NCBI GenBank assembly: GCA_964647705.1
Contig: CAZYIW010000006.1
Span: forward strand, 1-49,949
From: CAZYIW01 sp964647705
GTDB taxonomy: Bacteria > Pseudomonadota > Gammaproteobacteria > PS1 > Pseudothioglobaceae
Direction of reading: 5' to 3'
DNA: 49,949 bases
In this document: piece after piece, positions 1-8,173 of the stretch
Numbering within the stretch: position 1 is the stretch's first letter
Layout: each line of letters begins with the position of its first letter
Translations under genes and position numbers: made by a program
Notes under the pieces: generated by a model
Database searches by the model: none
The model's input: only the letters and a program-made list of their open reading frames with translations
What the model was told of the DNA's origin: nothing

Positions 1-128
1 ATGATTTTGAAATTGTTGTTGATGGAGAAAAACAGACCGTTCCTGCGCGCTATACCTTTGTTTATGAGTTTCGAGATAATCAATGGAAGATTGTGCATCA
101 TCATTCATCGATGATGCCTGAAAACTAG
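1..128 (+). CDS. SnoaL-like / SgcJ-EcaC (DUF4440-type) protein, C-terminal end only
   Basis: This is the last 42 codons of a gene that begins before the window, read in the frame starting at base 3 and closed by TAG at 126-128. The end of the protein reads PARYTFVYEFRDNQWKIVHH followed by HSSMMPEN. That resembles the final beta strands of SgcJ/EcaC and DUF4440-type NTF2-fold proteins, where a PxRYTFVY strand precedes a WxIVHHHSSxMPE strand. These are small cone-shaped proteins with varied or unknown roles. The substrate cannot be inferred from the fragment. The gene converges on guaB, and I see no clear terminator in the 65 bases between them. Confidence 0.6.
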   Translation, partial: DFEIVVDGEKQTVPARYTFVYEFRDNQWKIVHHHSSMMPEN

Positions 129-193
129 CAGTTTATAAAATACAAATGACTAGTTTGAAATTTCTGACAACAATACTATTGACGTAATATTTG

Positions 194-1654
194 CTATTGG
201 TGGTAGTTTGGCGCTTCTTTGGTGATTGAAACATCATGTACATGAGATTCAACCATGCCAGCGTTGGTTACTTGCACAAATTCAGCTTTGGTGCGCATTT
301 TTTCTAAATTTTCACAACCGGTATAACCCATTGATGAACGCACACCACCCATCATTTGATGAATAATTGGACGAATAGAGCCCTTAAAAGGCACACGACC
401 TTCAATACCTTCAGGCACTAACTTATCGGCTTTAGAATCGGATTGAAAGTATCGATCAGAAGAGCCATGTGCTTGGTTCATTGCACCAATAGACCCCATA
501 CCACGATAAGACTTATAAGCCCGACCTTGATAGAGCTCTACCTCACCTGGAGATTCTTCACTACCCGCCAACATCGACCCCAACATCACAGCATAGGCAC
601 CTGCAGCGAAAGCTTTTGCGATGTCACCCGAATATCGAATACCACCGTCAGCAATTAAAGGCACACCAGAGTCTTTTAATGCTTCAGCAACGTCAGAGAC
701 AGCTGTAATCTGTGGAACACCCACACCAGCAACAATACGGGTGGTGCAAATGCTGCCAGGACCAATACCTACTTTGACACAATCTGCACCAGCCTTGACC
801 AAGTCTAGTGCAGCATTGGCAGTTGCAATATTGCCAGCAATAATATCAAGATTAGGGTGTTTGGCCTTAGTTTTGGCAACGCGATCCAGTACGCCTTGAG
901 AATGACCGTGTGCAGTATCAATAACAATCACATCAACACCCGCTTCAACCAGTGCGTCAATACGCTCACCGGTACCACTACCCACACCCACGGCAGCACC
1001 AACACGCAGACGTTCTTGCTCATCTTTACAAGCATTTGGGAAATCTGTTGATTTTTGAATGTCTCGCACAGTAATCATGCCTTTGAGATCGAACTCTTTA
1101 TCGGTGATTACCACGCGTTCAATCCGATGTTGTTGAAGCAGAGCACGAACTTTTTTCATGTCTGTGCCTTCTGAAACGGTGATGAGTTTGTTTTGAGGGG
1201 TCATAACATTTTCTACTAGCTCGTCAAGACGTGTCTCAAATCTGACATCACGACCTGTGACCATACCTACAATAGTATTGCCTTTGACCACTGGTAATGC
1301 CGATATTTTATGCTGCTCTTGCATGGCAAAAACATCTCTTACAGTGGCAGTTGGACTGATGGTAATGGGTTCACGGATAATTCCAGATTCAAAGCGTTTG
1401 ACTTTACGTACTTGATTGGCTTGTTGCTCAGTTGACATGTTTTTATGAATAATGCCAATACCACCTTCTTGTGCAATGGTAATGGCCAATTGAGCCTCGG
1501 TAACGGTGTCCATTGCTGCAGACAGTACAGGCGTATTAAGCGTTATATTTTTTGTCAACTGTGTTTGTAAAGTGACTTCTTTAGGCATGATTTGTGAGTG
1601 CGCCGGCACCAGAAGAACATCGTCGAATGTAAGTGCAGTTTTTAAAAGTCTCAT
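194..1654 (-). CDS. guaB: Inosine-5'-monophosphate dehydrogenase
   Basis: GuaB oxidises IMP to XMP with NAD+, the committed step of guanine nucleotide synthesis in the cytosol. The 486-residue protein has the normal bacterial length. The N-terminal barrel segment is LTFDDVLLVPAHS. A pair of CBS domains lies at about residues 93-205 (SALPVVKGNTIVGMVTGRD). The catalytic loop GPGSICTTRIVAGVG carries Cys303, and the flap region contains the MGSIGAM segment. Its start codon abuts the stop codon of the upstream SH3-domain gene, and its AGGAG ribosome-binding site lies in the last codons of that gene, so it is the third gene of a valS - SH3 protein - guaB operon. guaA, its frequent partner, is not next to it. 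Confidence 0.97.
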   Translation of the reverse strand: MRLLKTALTFDDVLLVPAHSQIMPKEVTLQTQLTKNITLNTPVLSAAMDTVTEAQLAITIAQEGGIGIIHKNMSTEQQANQVRKVKRFESGIIREPITISPTATVRDVFAMQEQHKISALPVVKGNTIVGMVTGRDVRFETRLDELVENVMTPQNKLITVSEGTDMKKVRALLQQHRIERVVITDKEFDLKGMITVRDIQKSTDFPNACKDEQERLRVGAAVGVGSGTGERIDALVEAGVDVIVIDTAHGHSQGVLDRVAKTKAKHPNLDIIAGNIATANAALDLVKAGADCVKVGIGPGSICTTRIVAGVGVPQITAVSDVAEALKDSGVPLIADGGIRYSGDIAKAFAAGAYAVMLGSMLAGSEESPGEVELYQGRAYKSYRGMGSIGAMNQAHGSSDRYFQSDSKADKLVPEGIEGRVPFKGSIRPIIHQMMGGVRSSMGYTGCENLEKMRTKAEFVQVTNAGMVESHVHDVSITKEAPNYHQ

Positions 1655-2314
1655 CTAAATTCTCCTTTGATTTGCAAATCTTGGCAGGATAAAGCCAATC
1701 ATCATTCCAAAAAATAATACCAATGCGCCGACAATAAACCAATTTCTGTAACTGATGTCTTGCGCAGAAGTGTTGTTGTTTTCTAATAACTGTATCTCAG
1801 CTTTGAGTTGTAGCACCTGTGAAGCCAACTTCTCGTTTTCATGTTCAAGTTTTAATGCATCTTTGTAGACTTGTTCAATGTGTTGTTTTTCAGCTTGAGA
1901 TTTACCTGTTTGCATTGAAAGCTTGGTATTGTCGTTTTTTAGTTGTTTGATTTGCGTTTGTAACTCGTTGATGTTTTGTTTTTGCTCAATCAAGACAAGT
2001 TTATTGGCGCTATTGGTTCTTTGTAGTTTTTCGAGCTGTTCTTTGGCTGGTGGGTTTGACGATAGGTAACGAGACACAATCCAACCCGTTGTGTCACCGG
2101 TTTTGACTTGTGTCCATCCACCACCTGCAGAGATCATTTCTAATTTGGTACCAGAAGCAAGCCTTTTAACTAAATTATTCACTCCAGGGGTAATTTTATT
2201 TTCTGAGCGCATCGGGATATCAATTACATCTGTATTGACGTAGACATAGGATTCTGCATTCACTGTTTGAGTGATAAATACAATGATTAAAGCGATGTAT
2301 TTGCCAGAATTCAT
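1655..2314 (-). CDS. TIGR04211-type SH3-domain membrane protein
   Basis: The 219-residue protein has a signal peptide (about residues 1-20, ending VNA), then a bacterial SH3 domain at about 22-88 (YVNTDVIDIPMRSE, GWTQVKTGDTTGWIVSRYL). A coiled coil rich in Glu, Gln and Lys follows at about 92-180, and a single hydrophobic segment at about 191-213 (FIVGALVLFFGMMIGFILP) ends in a short basic tail. This is the architecture of the YgiM/TIGR04211 family, which is anchored in the inner membrane with a periplasmic SH3 domain and has no settled function. Its ATG overlaps the valS stop as ATGA, so translation is probably coupled to valS. The family assignment is firm, but any cell-wall binding role is inference. 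Confidence 0.85.
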   Translation of the reverse strand: MNSGKYIALIIVFITQTVNAESYVYVNTDVIDIPMRSENKITPGVNNLVKRLASGTKLEMISAGGGWTQVKTGDTTGWIVSRYLSSNPPAKEQLEKLQRTNSANKLVLIEQKQNINELQTQIKQLKNDNTKLSMQTGKSQAEKQHIEQVYKDALKLEHENEKLASQVLQLKAEIQLLENNNTSAQDISYRNWFIVGALVLFFGMMIGFILPRFANQRRI

Positions 2315-5055
2315 AATGCAGATATTTTTTCTAATTGTTCGGTTAAGTCAGCAATTGTGCTCTGAGCTGAAGCCAGCTTCTCTCTTTCTTTTTGCACCAC
2401 CGTCTCAGGCGCCCCAGAGACGAATTTTTCATTACTAAGCTTACCCTTAAATCGAATAATTTGTTTGTTTAATTTGTCAATTTCTTTGTTCAAACGTGCA
2501 ATTTCTTGTTCTTTATTAATCAGGCCAGCAAGCGGTATTAAAATTTTCATCTCACCGACCAATGTGGTGGCCGATTCAGGTGCATCTTCGTTTTCTAAAA
2601 CTTTGATGTCTTCAAGTTTTGCCAAAGTTGAGAGAATATTTGCGTTTTTTTCAAGATAATCTAAGTCAGCTTCATTGGCGTTTTCTATAAAACAAGGTAG
2701 GGGCTTAGATGGAGCAATATTCATCTCACCGCGAATTTGACGAATACCTAAAATAAATGTTTGTACCCAACGGGTTTCGATCTCAGCCGATTCTGATCGC
2801 AGTGTATTCTCAACGCTAGGATAAGGTTCATTCATCAAACTGTTGGATTTTCTACCTAAGAGTGATTGGCTTTGCTCAAAAATCTCCTCAGTAATGAATG
2901 GCACAATAGGGTGAAGTAAGGTTAATATTTCGTTAAGTACTTTTATCAGAGTAGCCTGTGAACCGGCTTTGGTCTCCTTGTTATTCAACAGCGGTTTAGA
3001 GAGTTCAAGATACCAATCACAATAATCGTGCCAAACAAATTCATATAAGACATGGCTCATTAAATCCAAACGATATTCATCTAAGTGTTTTTCAACCTTG
3101 GTTTTGGTGTCTTGTAAGCGCGACAGGATCCATTTATCTGATGTTGATAATGAAGCATTGTGATCAATCGTTTCATCTTCAAGTTTCATCAAGACAAAAC
3201 GGGCTGCATTCCATAATTTGTTACAAAAATTACGATAGCCTTCTACTCTTTTGAGATCAAATTTAATATCACGTCCAAACGAGGCCAATGCTGCAAAAGT
3301 AAATCTGAGTGCATCAGTGCCAAAAGCTGGAATACCATCAGGGAATTCTTCTATGGTTTGTTTTTTTATTTTTTTGGCCAACGCTGGCTGCATCATGCCT
3401 TGTGTTCGTTTTTCAAGTAATTCGTCTAGATGAATGCCATCAATCAAGTCAATTGGATCGAGAACATTTCCTTTGGATTTGGACATTTTTTGCCCATGGC
3501 TGTCTCTGATAAGGCCGGTGATATAGATATCTTTAAATGGAACATCTCCAGCAAACTTAAGCCCGAACATAATCATACGAGCAACCCAAAAAAAGATAAT
3601 GTCAAAGCCGGTGACTAACACACTGCTTGGATAAAAACGCTCAAGCTCTTTGGTTTTTTCAGGCCAGCCTAGGGTTGAGAATGGCCACAGTGCTGATGAA
3701 AACCAAGTATCAAGGACATCATTATCTTGTGTAAGCTCAACACCTTCACCTGCTTGTTTTTGTGCCTCTTGTAGCGAATCAGCAACATAAACGTTGCCAT
3801 TGTTATCATAATAAGCGGGAATACGATGCCCCCACCAAATTTGGCGAGAAATACACCAGTCTTCGATGTTTTCCATCCAATTAAAATAAGTCTTTGACCA
3901 ATTATCAGGCACAAAACGAATATCACCATTTTTAACAGCATCGATTGCTGGTTCGGCCAGTGGTGCAATTTTCACAAACCACTGATCAGTCAAGTAGGGC
4001 TCAATAACAGCGTGTGTTCTATCACCTCTAGGCACCATGAGTGTGTGTGGTTCTATTTTTTCTAGAAAGCCTTGTTCCTCTAGGTCTTTGACAATTTGTT
4101 TTCTGGCATCAAACCGATCCATACCAATATAAGCACAATCAACCTCATTATTGATTTTGGCATCGTCAGTCAAAATATTGATAACATCTAGCTGATGACG
4201 CTGGCCCATTTCGTAGTCGTTAAAGTCGTGAGCTGGTGTGATTTTCACACAGCCGGTTCCAAACTCCATGTCGACGTAGTCATCCGCAATTATCGGAATT
4301 TTGCGATTAGTAAGTGGTAAATCAACGGTTTTGCCAATCAGGTCAGTGTAGCGCTTATCATCAGGATGGATTGCTACTGCAGAATCTCCTAACATGGTTT
4401 CAGGCCGTGTAGTGGCAACCACCATCACTTCGTTGGAGTCGCTAATGGGGTAGCGCATATGCCAAAGAGAACCTTGCTCTTCTGTATTAATCACCTCAAG
4501 GTCTGAGACAGCAGTGTGCAGAATGGGGTCCCAATTAACTAGGCGTTTACCGCGGTAAATCAAATCTTCTCGATACAGCTCCACAAATACTTTTTTAACA
4601 GCATCAGAGAGACCTTCATCCATGGTGAAACGCTCTCTATCCCAATCTACCGATGCACCGAGACGACGCATTTGTGAGGTAATAGTGCCACCCGAGTGTG
4701 CCTTCCAATCCCAGATTTTTTCTATGAATTTGTCTCGACCCAAATCATGACGAGTGATGTCTTTAGCGGCTAATTGTCTCTCAACAACCATTTGTGTAGC
4801 GATTCCAGCATGATCGGTGCCAGGCTGCCAAAGTGTTTGTTCACCTTTGCTTCGGTGATAGCGGGTATAAACATCCATAATGGTATGCTGAAAAGCATGA
4901 CCCATGTGCAAGCTACCTGTGACGTTAGGTGGGGGCAGCATGATGCAATAAGCATTACTGCTGTTGGAGTTTTGAGTGGAATCAAACAGATGGTTATCTT
5001 CCCAGAGCGCTCGGTATTTAGACTCAATTTGCTCAGGGTTGTATGTTTTTTCCAT
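2311..5055 (-). CDS. valS: Valyl-tRNA synthetase
   Basis: This class I aminoacyl-tRNA synthetase charges tRNA-Val. The protein is 914 residues, slightly under the usual 950. Visible elements are the HIGH-type motif HMGH at 50-53 within PPPNVTGSLHMGHAF, the editing-domain segment TTRPETMLGD, the tRNA-synthetase segment DVLDTWFSSALWPF, KMSKS at 523-527, the anticodon-binding domain, and the ValS C-terminal coiled coil (NKEQEIARLNKEIDKLNK onward). It is the first gene of the valS - SH3 protein - guaB operon. A perfect extended -10 element lies about 30 bases upstream. Confidence 0.98.
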   Translation of the reverse strand: MEKTYNPEQIESKYRALWEDNHLFDSTQNSNSSNAYCIMLPPPNVTGSLHMGHAFQHTIMDVYTRYHRSKGEQTLWQPGTDHAGIATQMVVERQLAAKDITRHDLGRDKFIEKIWDWKAHSGGTITSQMRRLGASVDWDRERFTMDEGLSDAVKKVFVELYREDLIYRGKRLVNWDPILHTAVSDLEVINTEEQGSLWHMRYPISDSNEVMVVATTRPETMLGDSAVAIHPDDKRYTDLIGKTVDLPLTNRKIPIIADDYVDMEFGTGCVKITPAHDFNDYEMGQRHQLDVINILTDDAKINNEVDCAYIGMDRFDARKQIVKDLEEQGFLEKIEPHTLMVPRGDRTHAVIEPYLTDQWFVKIAPLAEPAIDAVKNGDIRFVPDNWSKTYFNWMENIEDWCISRQIWWGHRIPAYYDNNGNVYVADSLQEAQKQAGEGVELTQDNDVLDTWFSSALWPFSTLGWPEKTKELERFYPSSVLVTGFDIIFFWVARMIMFGLKFAGDVPFKDIYITGLIRDSHGQKMSKSKGNVLDPIDLIDGIHLDELLEKRTQGMMQPALAKKIKKQTIEEFPDGIPAFGTDALRFTFAALASFGRDIKFDLKRVEGYRNFCNKLWNAARFVLMKLEDETIDHNASLSTSDKWILSRLQDTKTKVEKHLDEYRLDLMSHVLYEFVWHDYCDWYLELSKPLLNNKETKAGSQATLIKVLNEILTLLHPIVPFITEEIFEQSQSLLGRKSNSLMNEPYPSVENTLRSESAEIETRWVQTFILGIRQIRGEMNIAPSKPLPCFIENANEADLDYLEKNANILSTLAKLEDIKVLENEDAPESATTLVGEMKILIPLAGLINKEQEIARLNKEIDKLNKQIIRFKGKLSNEKFVSGAPETVVQKEREKLASAQSTIADLTEQLEKISAL

Positions 5056-5085
5056 TAATCTGCGCTGATGGATAAAAACTTCGTC

Positions 5086-5094
5086 ATTATACCA
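5086..5094 (-). promoter_or_regulatory. Extended -10 promoter of the valS operon
   Basis: Read on the minus strand this is TGGTATAAT, a perfect TATAAT preceded by the TGn extended -10 motif. It ends 30 bases before the valS ATG, and a start site near 5079 would give a 5' leader of about 24 nt. No good -35 hexamer is visible at 16-18 bp. The spacer is a T-rich run, which is typical of extended -10 promoters. This rests on motif matching only. Confidence 0.55.
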
Positions 5095-5139
5095 AAAAAA
5101 ATAATAAAAACACCAGCAAATAAATGCTAATAAAAAGCT

Positions 5140-5442
5140 TTACTGAGCGGGTTTTGGTGTGTTTTCAAAATGGTAAAAATTATGATTTAGATAAACAGCA
5201 ACATCTTCTTCATCTTTGGGCGTCCAAAAAATCCTTAATGAACTAACACAGGTACTGATTTGCCATCTAAGATCATCTAGGGATTTTAGTGATGTCCCAT
5301 CACTAATTGGTACCAAAGAGCTGTCATGACACCTTTGACACTCTTCTTTGTAGAGTAACTCTCCACTGTTTAGTGTTTGTGCATCTTCAGCTAAAACCAA
5401 TTGAGCGTAAAATAACACCATTACTGAGAAAATAATCTTCAT
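5140..5442 (-). CDS. Small periplasmic monohaem c-type cytochrome
   Basis: The 100-residue protein has an N-terminal signal peptide (MKIIFSVMVLFYAQLVLA) and one haem c attachment site, CQRCH, at residues 35-39. A C-terminal region follows that is rich in aromatic residues (RIFWTPKDEEDVAVYLNHNFYHF). It should carry one covalent haem in the periplasm and act in electron transfer. The mature part contains no methionine, so the usual Met distal ligand is absent; His residues in the C-terminal helix or Cys59 could serve instead. The gene is divergent from the Rof-like gene and lies upstream of the valS promoter. I do not recognise a named subfamily or a partner enzyme nearby. Confidence 0.75.
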   Translation of the reverse strand: MKIIFSVMVLFYAQLVLAEDAQTLNSGELLYKEECQRCHDSSLVPISDGTSLKSLDDLRWQISTCVSSLRIFWTPKDEEDVAVYLNHNFYHFENTPKPAQ

Positions 5443-5465
5443 GATGGAATCAGTTTATAAGAAAA

Positions 5466-5490
5466 AACCAATTTGTTGAGACAATTGGTT
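5466..5490. promoter_or_regulatory. Hairpin in the cytochrome c / rof divergent intergenic region
   Basis: AACCAATTTGT and ACAATTGGTT pair as a stem of about 10 bp with one bulged T around a TGAG loop. On the plus strand it lies 14 bases before the rof-like ATG, inside the leader. On the minus strand it is followed at once by a T6 run upstream of the cytochrome gene, which gives it the look of an A+T-rich intrinsic terminator or attenuator. The stem is weak, so the role is uncertain. Confidence 0.35.
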
Positions 5491-5504
5491 AATGGCGTCG
5501 TTAA

Positions 5505-5729
5505 ATGAATAATTACCAAACCATCTCATGCGAAACACACAGTTTGCTTGAGCTAGCAATCATGAGAAAAGACAAAATTAAAGTTAAGATTGATGGCGTG
5601 AAAAGCACCATTTGGCCAAAAGACTTATGGACTGAATCTGGCGCAGAGTATTTGTCTTTTGTGGATGAAAATAACAGTCAAAAAACATGCCGAGCAGATA
5701 AAATAATCCTCTTTTCTAACGATCAATAA
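5505..5729 (+). CDS. rof: Rho-binding antiterminator, Rof (YaeO) family
   Basis: The 74-residue protein matches the E. coli Rof pattern along its length. It has YQTISCETHSLLELAIM at the start (E. coli: YQPINCDDYDNLELA), an acidic DL..E.GAEYLSFV centre, and a RADKIILFS end (E. coli: RLDKITSFS). Rof folds as a small Sm-like barrel that binds Rho near its primary RNA-binding surface and blocks termination. The homology is read by eye. Its start has no strong Shine-Dalgarno and is preceded by a hairpin. The HIT gene begins three bases after its stop, so the two are probably co-transcribed. The target, rho, is 16 kb away in the same window. Confidence 0.78.
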   Translation: MNNYQTISCETHSLLELAIMRKDKIKVKIDGVKSTIWPKDLWTESGAEYLSFVDENNSQKTCRADKIILFSNDQ

Positions 5730-5732
5730 ACC

Positions 5733-6143
5733 ATGGCACAACAGTGTATTTTTTGTAAATTACGCGACGAAAGAGTCATTGGTGAGTGTGAGCATACCAT
5801 CAGCTTTATCGACACTTATCCTGCTTCTCCTGGGCACACATTGGTGGTACCAAAACGCCATTTTGCCACTTATTTTGACGCCACAGAAGAAGAGATATTG
5901 GCCATTGGTCGAGCGATTCAAAAAGCCAAAAAAATCTTAGATAAAGAATATGCGCCAGACGCTTATAATATTGGCATTAACAATGGTGAAGCGGCTGGAC
6001 AAAGTGTAATGCATCTGCACGTGCATATTATTCCAAGATACACAGGTGATGTCGAGGACCCCAAGGGAGGTGTGCGTTGGATTCTCAAAAACAAGGCCAA
6101 TTATTGGAAAAATAGAGAAGGCATGAAACGAGTCACACAGTGA
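5733..6143 (+). CDS. HIT family nucleotide hydrolase (HinT-like)
   Basis: HIT proteins hydrolyse nucleoside phosphoramidates or dinucleoside polyphosphates through a nucleotidyl-histidine intermediate. The 136-residue protein has the histidine triad HLHVHIIP (His94, His96, His98), a CIFCK metal-binding-type start at residues 5-9, and the IGINNGEAAGQSVMHLH segment typical of the family. It overlaps the next gene (yjbQ-like) by 4 nt (GTGATG context) and follows rof by 3 nt, giving a compact three-gene unit. The exact substrate cannot be told from sequence. Confidence 0.92.
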   Translation: MAQQCIFCKLRDERVIGECEHTISFIDTYPASPGHTLVVPKRHFATYFDATEEEILAIGRAIQKAKKILDKEYAPDAYNIGINNGEAAGQSVMHLHVHIIPRYTGDVEDPKGGVRWILKNKANYWKNREGMKRVTQ

Positions 6144-6574
6144 TGCAAATTGAGCAATGTGAAATTACATTGGCTGCCAAACCTCGAGGATTTCATTTGG
6201 TCACCAATGAGGTAATGAGTCAAATCCCATTTCTACATAAGGCCAAAGTAGGGCAATTGAATCTGTTTCTCAAGCATTCTAGCGCCTCACTTTCAATCAA
6301 TGAAAATGCCGATTCGAGTGTGCGCACCGATATGGAAAATTTCTTCACCGAATTGTGTGACAACAAACCCTATTATATTCACACTTATGAAGGTGATGAC
6401 GATATGCCGGCACACATTAAAGCGTCCATGATTGGTGCGAGTTTATCTATTCCTATCACTGATGGTAGCGTCAATCTAGGCACTTGGCAAGGCATCTATC
6501 TTAATGAACATAGGGATCAAGCCAGCTCAAGAAAGCTCGTGGCTACACTAATTTTTGAAACAAAAAATAATTAA
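6140..6574 (+). CDS. YjbQ / UPF0047 family protein
   Basis: This is a 144-residue member of the UPF0047 family, some of whose members have weak secondary thiamine-phosphate synthase activity. Hallmarks are FLKHSSASLSINENAD, the TYEGDDDMPAHIKASMIGAS segment with conserved His and Asp, and LGTWQGIYLNEHRD near the C-terminus. Length is normal for the family. It overlaps the HIT gene by 4 nt at the start. Its last 32 nt overlap the 3' end of the convergent methyltransferase gene. The physiological role of the family is not settled. Confidence 0.9.
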   Translation: MMQIEQCEITLAAKPRGFHLVTNEVMSQIPFLHKAKVGQLNLFLKHSSASLSINENADSSVRTDMENFFTELCDNKPYYIHTYEGDDDMPAHIKASMIGASLSIPITDGSVNLGTWQGIYLNEHRDQASSRKLVATLIFETKNN

Positions 6575-7157
6575 AGCTTTGAATCGATCCATTGGGGTGC
6601 GAGTGTTTTTCGTTTTTGGTCTTTAGTAGCTTGAAATTTTGCCCCAGCAAAGTGCTGATTTTGTCAGCATCATATTGCACAATATCTAAACCCGAGCACT
6701 TCTTAGGTCCGTCTGGTGCAAAAGTTGACAGTAGAAAATAACCACCTGGTTTTAAATGTTGGGTTAATTTGCCGATATACGTTTTTTGTTCTTGGACCTT
6801 AGTTAAGAAATGAAAAACTGCACGATCATGCCATAAATTGAATTGCTCGTTGGTATCAAAATCTAGAATATTTTGATTAAAAAAATGTAGATTATTTACA
6901 AAAGGTTGAAGGCGTTTTTTCAGTGTCTCTAGTGCTTCTGTAGATATTTCTAATAAATATAAGTTTAGATAACCTTTTTCCAAAAGGTTATCGGCAAGAA
7001 TGCTTACACCACAGCCAATGTCAATCACTTTGTCTGTTGGCTTCGTATTTTCGATAATCCAATCTAGTGAAATAGTTGAGTGGTCTTGATGCCAGGAAAC
7101 TTGGCTATGATCCTTTTTTTGGTAAACTTTATCCCAGTGCTTAAATTTATTATCCAT
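6543..7157 (-). CDS. Class I SAM-dependent methyltransferase, substrate unknown
   Basis: The 204-residue protein has the SAM-binding motif I VIDIGCGVSILADNLL (about 44-59), an acidic post-strand motif YLLEIS (about 68-73), the FNLWHDRAVFHFL segment, and LKPGGYFLLSTFAPDGP (motif III region). The N-terminus WDKVYQKKDHSQVSWHQ is shared with small TehB/TPMT-like methyltransferases of proteobacteria. No substrate-specifying domain is visible. It is transcribed divergently from gloA across 48 bases and converges with the yjbQ-like gene with a 32-nt overlap. Confidence 0.85.
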   Translation of the reverse strand: MDNKFKHWDKVYQKKDHSQVSWHQDHSTISLDWIIENTKPTDKVIDIGCGVSILADNLLEKGYLNLYLLEISTEALETLKKRLQPFVNNLHFFNQNILDFDTNEQFNLWHDRAVFHFLTKVQEQKTYIGKLTQHLKPGGYFLLSTFAPDGPKKCSGLDIVQYDADKISTLLGQNFKLLKTKNEKHSHPNGSIQSFNYFLFQKLV

Positions 7158-7174
7158 TTCAAATTCATTATAAT
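7146..7174 (+). promoter_or_regulatory. Candidate gloA promoter with a symmetric -10
   Basis: TATAAT at 7169-7174 lies 17 bp after a weak -35 (TTTATT at 7146-7151), ahead of the GTG start of gloA at 7206 and its GGAGAG ribosome-binding site. The -10 lies in ATTATAAT, so the complementary strand also reads TATAAT 11 nt before the divergent methyltransferase ATG. The same bases could serve both directions. Confidence 0.4.
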
Positions 7175-7205
7175 GCTGATATCTTCAAATATCGGAGAGA
7201 TTTAG

Positions 7206-7592
7206 GTGAGAATTCTACATACAATGATTAGAGTAGGTGATCTGCAAAAGTCAATTGATTTTTACACAAACGTTTTGGCTATGCGAGTTTTGCGTCAAAA
7301 AGACTATCCTAAGGGTAAATTCACACTGGTGTTTTTAGGTTATGGGGAGGAATCTGAAGAATCTGCACTTGAATTGACGTACAACTGGGGAACAAGTGAA
7401 TATGAAATTGGCACAGGATTTGGGCATATTGCCATTAATGTGGAAGATGTTTATCACGCAGTTGAGACGGCAAAACAAAAAGGGGCTGAAGTCATTAGAG
7501 AAGCAGGGCCGATGAATGCAGGACAAAACATTGTGGCATTTTTAAAAGACCCTGATGGTTATGAAATAGAACTGCTGTCTAAAAAGTTTTAA
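7206..7592 (+). CDS. gloA: Lactoylglutathione lyase (glyoxalase I)
   Basis: GloA isomerises the methylglyoxal-glutathione hemithioacetal to S-lactoylglutathione in the cytosol. The 128-residue protein is the short, single-module bacterial type. All four metal ligands sit at the same positions as in the E. coli nickel enzyme: His5 (MRILH), Glu56 (ALELTYN), His74 (GFGHIA) and Glu122 (YEIEL). The start is GTG, supported by GGAGAG upstream and by alignment of MRILHTMIRVGDLQ with the family start. Its stop overlaps the recR stop on the other strand by 4 nt. Confidence 0.97.
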   Translation: MRILHTMIRVGDLQKSIDFYTNVLAMRVLRQKDYPKGKFTLVFLGYGEESEESALELTYNWGTSEYEIGTGFGHIAINVEDVYHAVETAKQKGAEVIREAGPMNAGQNIVAFLKDPDGYEIELLSKKF

Positions 7593-8173
7593 TCGTAATT
7601 CTTGCGCCCTGACAAAGCGTGTGCGATGGTGTTTATATCAGCGTATTCCAGTTCTCCGCCGATAGGAATGCCATGTGCAATGCGTGTAATCTGAATGTCG
7701 AATTGCTTAGCCATATTACTGATATAGTGGGCTGTTACTTCGCCTTCTACGGTTGCGTTGGTGGCTAAGATAATCTCTTTAACATCTTGGGTTTTTAATC
7801 TGTCTTCTAGGGTATGTAGGCCCAATTCTTCTGCGCCAATACCATCAATGGGGGAGAGGTAGCCACTTAAAACAAAGTATTTGCCTTGGTAAACACCACT
7901 TTGTTCAATCGCATGGATATCGGTAGGTGTTTCAACCACACATAATTGTGAGTCATCGCGCGTATCACTACTACAAATCTCGCATATGTCTTTTTCACTT
8001 AGGGTTCGGCAACTTTGACAATGGCCAATATGCTCCATGGCATCTACCAATGCTTTGGCCAGATCCAAACCACCCTCACGATTTCTTTCTAATAGATGAT
8101 AGACAAAGCGTTGCGCTGTTTTGTTACCAACACCTGGCAGAACACAAAAAGCTTTGGTTAAGGCTTCAATCAT
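7589..8173 (-). CDS. recR: Recombination mediator RecR
   Basis: RecR works with RecF and RecO to load RecA on gapped single-stranded DNA. The 194-residue protein has a helix-hairpin-helix near the N-terminus (LPGVGNKTAQRF), a four-cysteine zinc motif (Cys52, Cys55, Cys64, Cys67) and a Toprim domain (CVVETPTDIHAIEQ, YFVLSGYLSPIDGIG). It ends with TRIAHGIPIGGELEYAD and an AHALSGR tail. It begins about seven residues later than the E. coli protein. The start overlaps the ybaB stop as TAATG, so translation is probably coupled. Confidence 0.97.
   Translation of the reverse strand: MIEALTKAFCVLPGVGNKTAQRFVYHLLERNREGGLDLAKALVDAMEHIGHCQSCRTLSEKDICEICSSDTRDDSQLCVVETPTDIHAIEQSGVYQGKYFVLSGYLSPIDGIGAEELGLHTLEDRLKTQDVKEIILATNATVEGEVTAHYISNMAKQFDIQITRIAHGIPIGGELEYADINTIAHALSGRKNYD

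Noticed and set aside
3669..3968. 99-codon open frame on the minus strand inside valS in another frame
   Set aside because: It lies wholly in valS, has no recognisable domain and no ribosome-binding site, and is a shadow frame.
4774..5058. 94-codon open frame antisense to the start of valS
   Set aside because: It mirrors conserved valS codons, resembles no known protein, and would need transcription against the operon.
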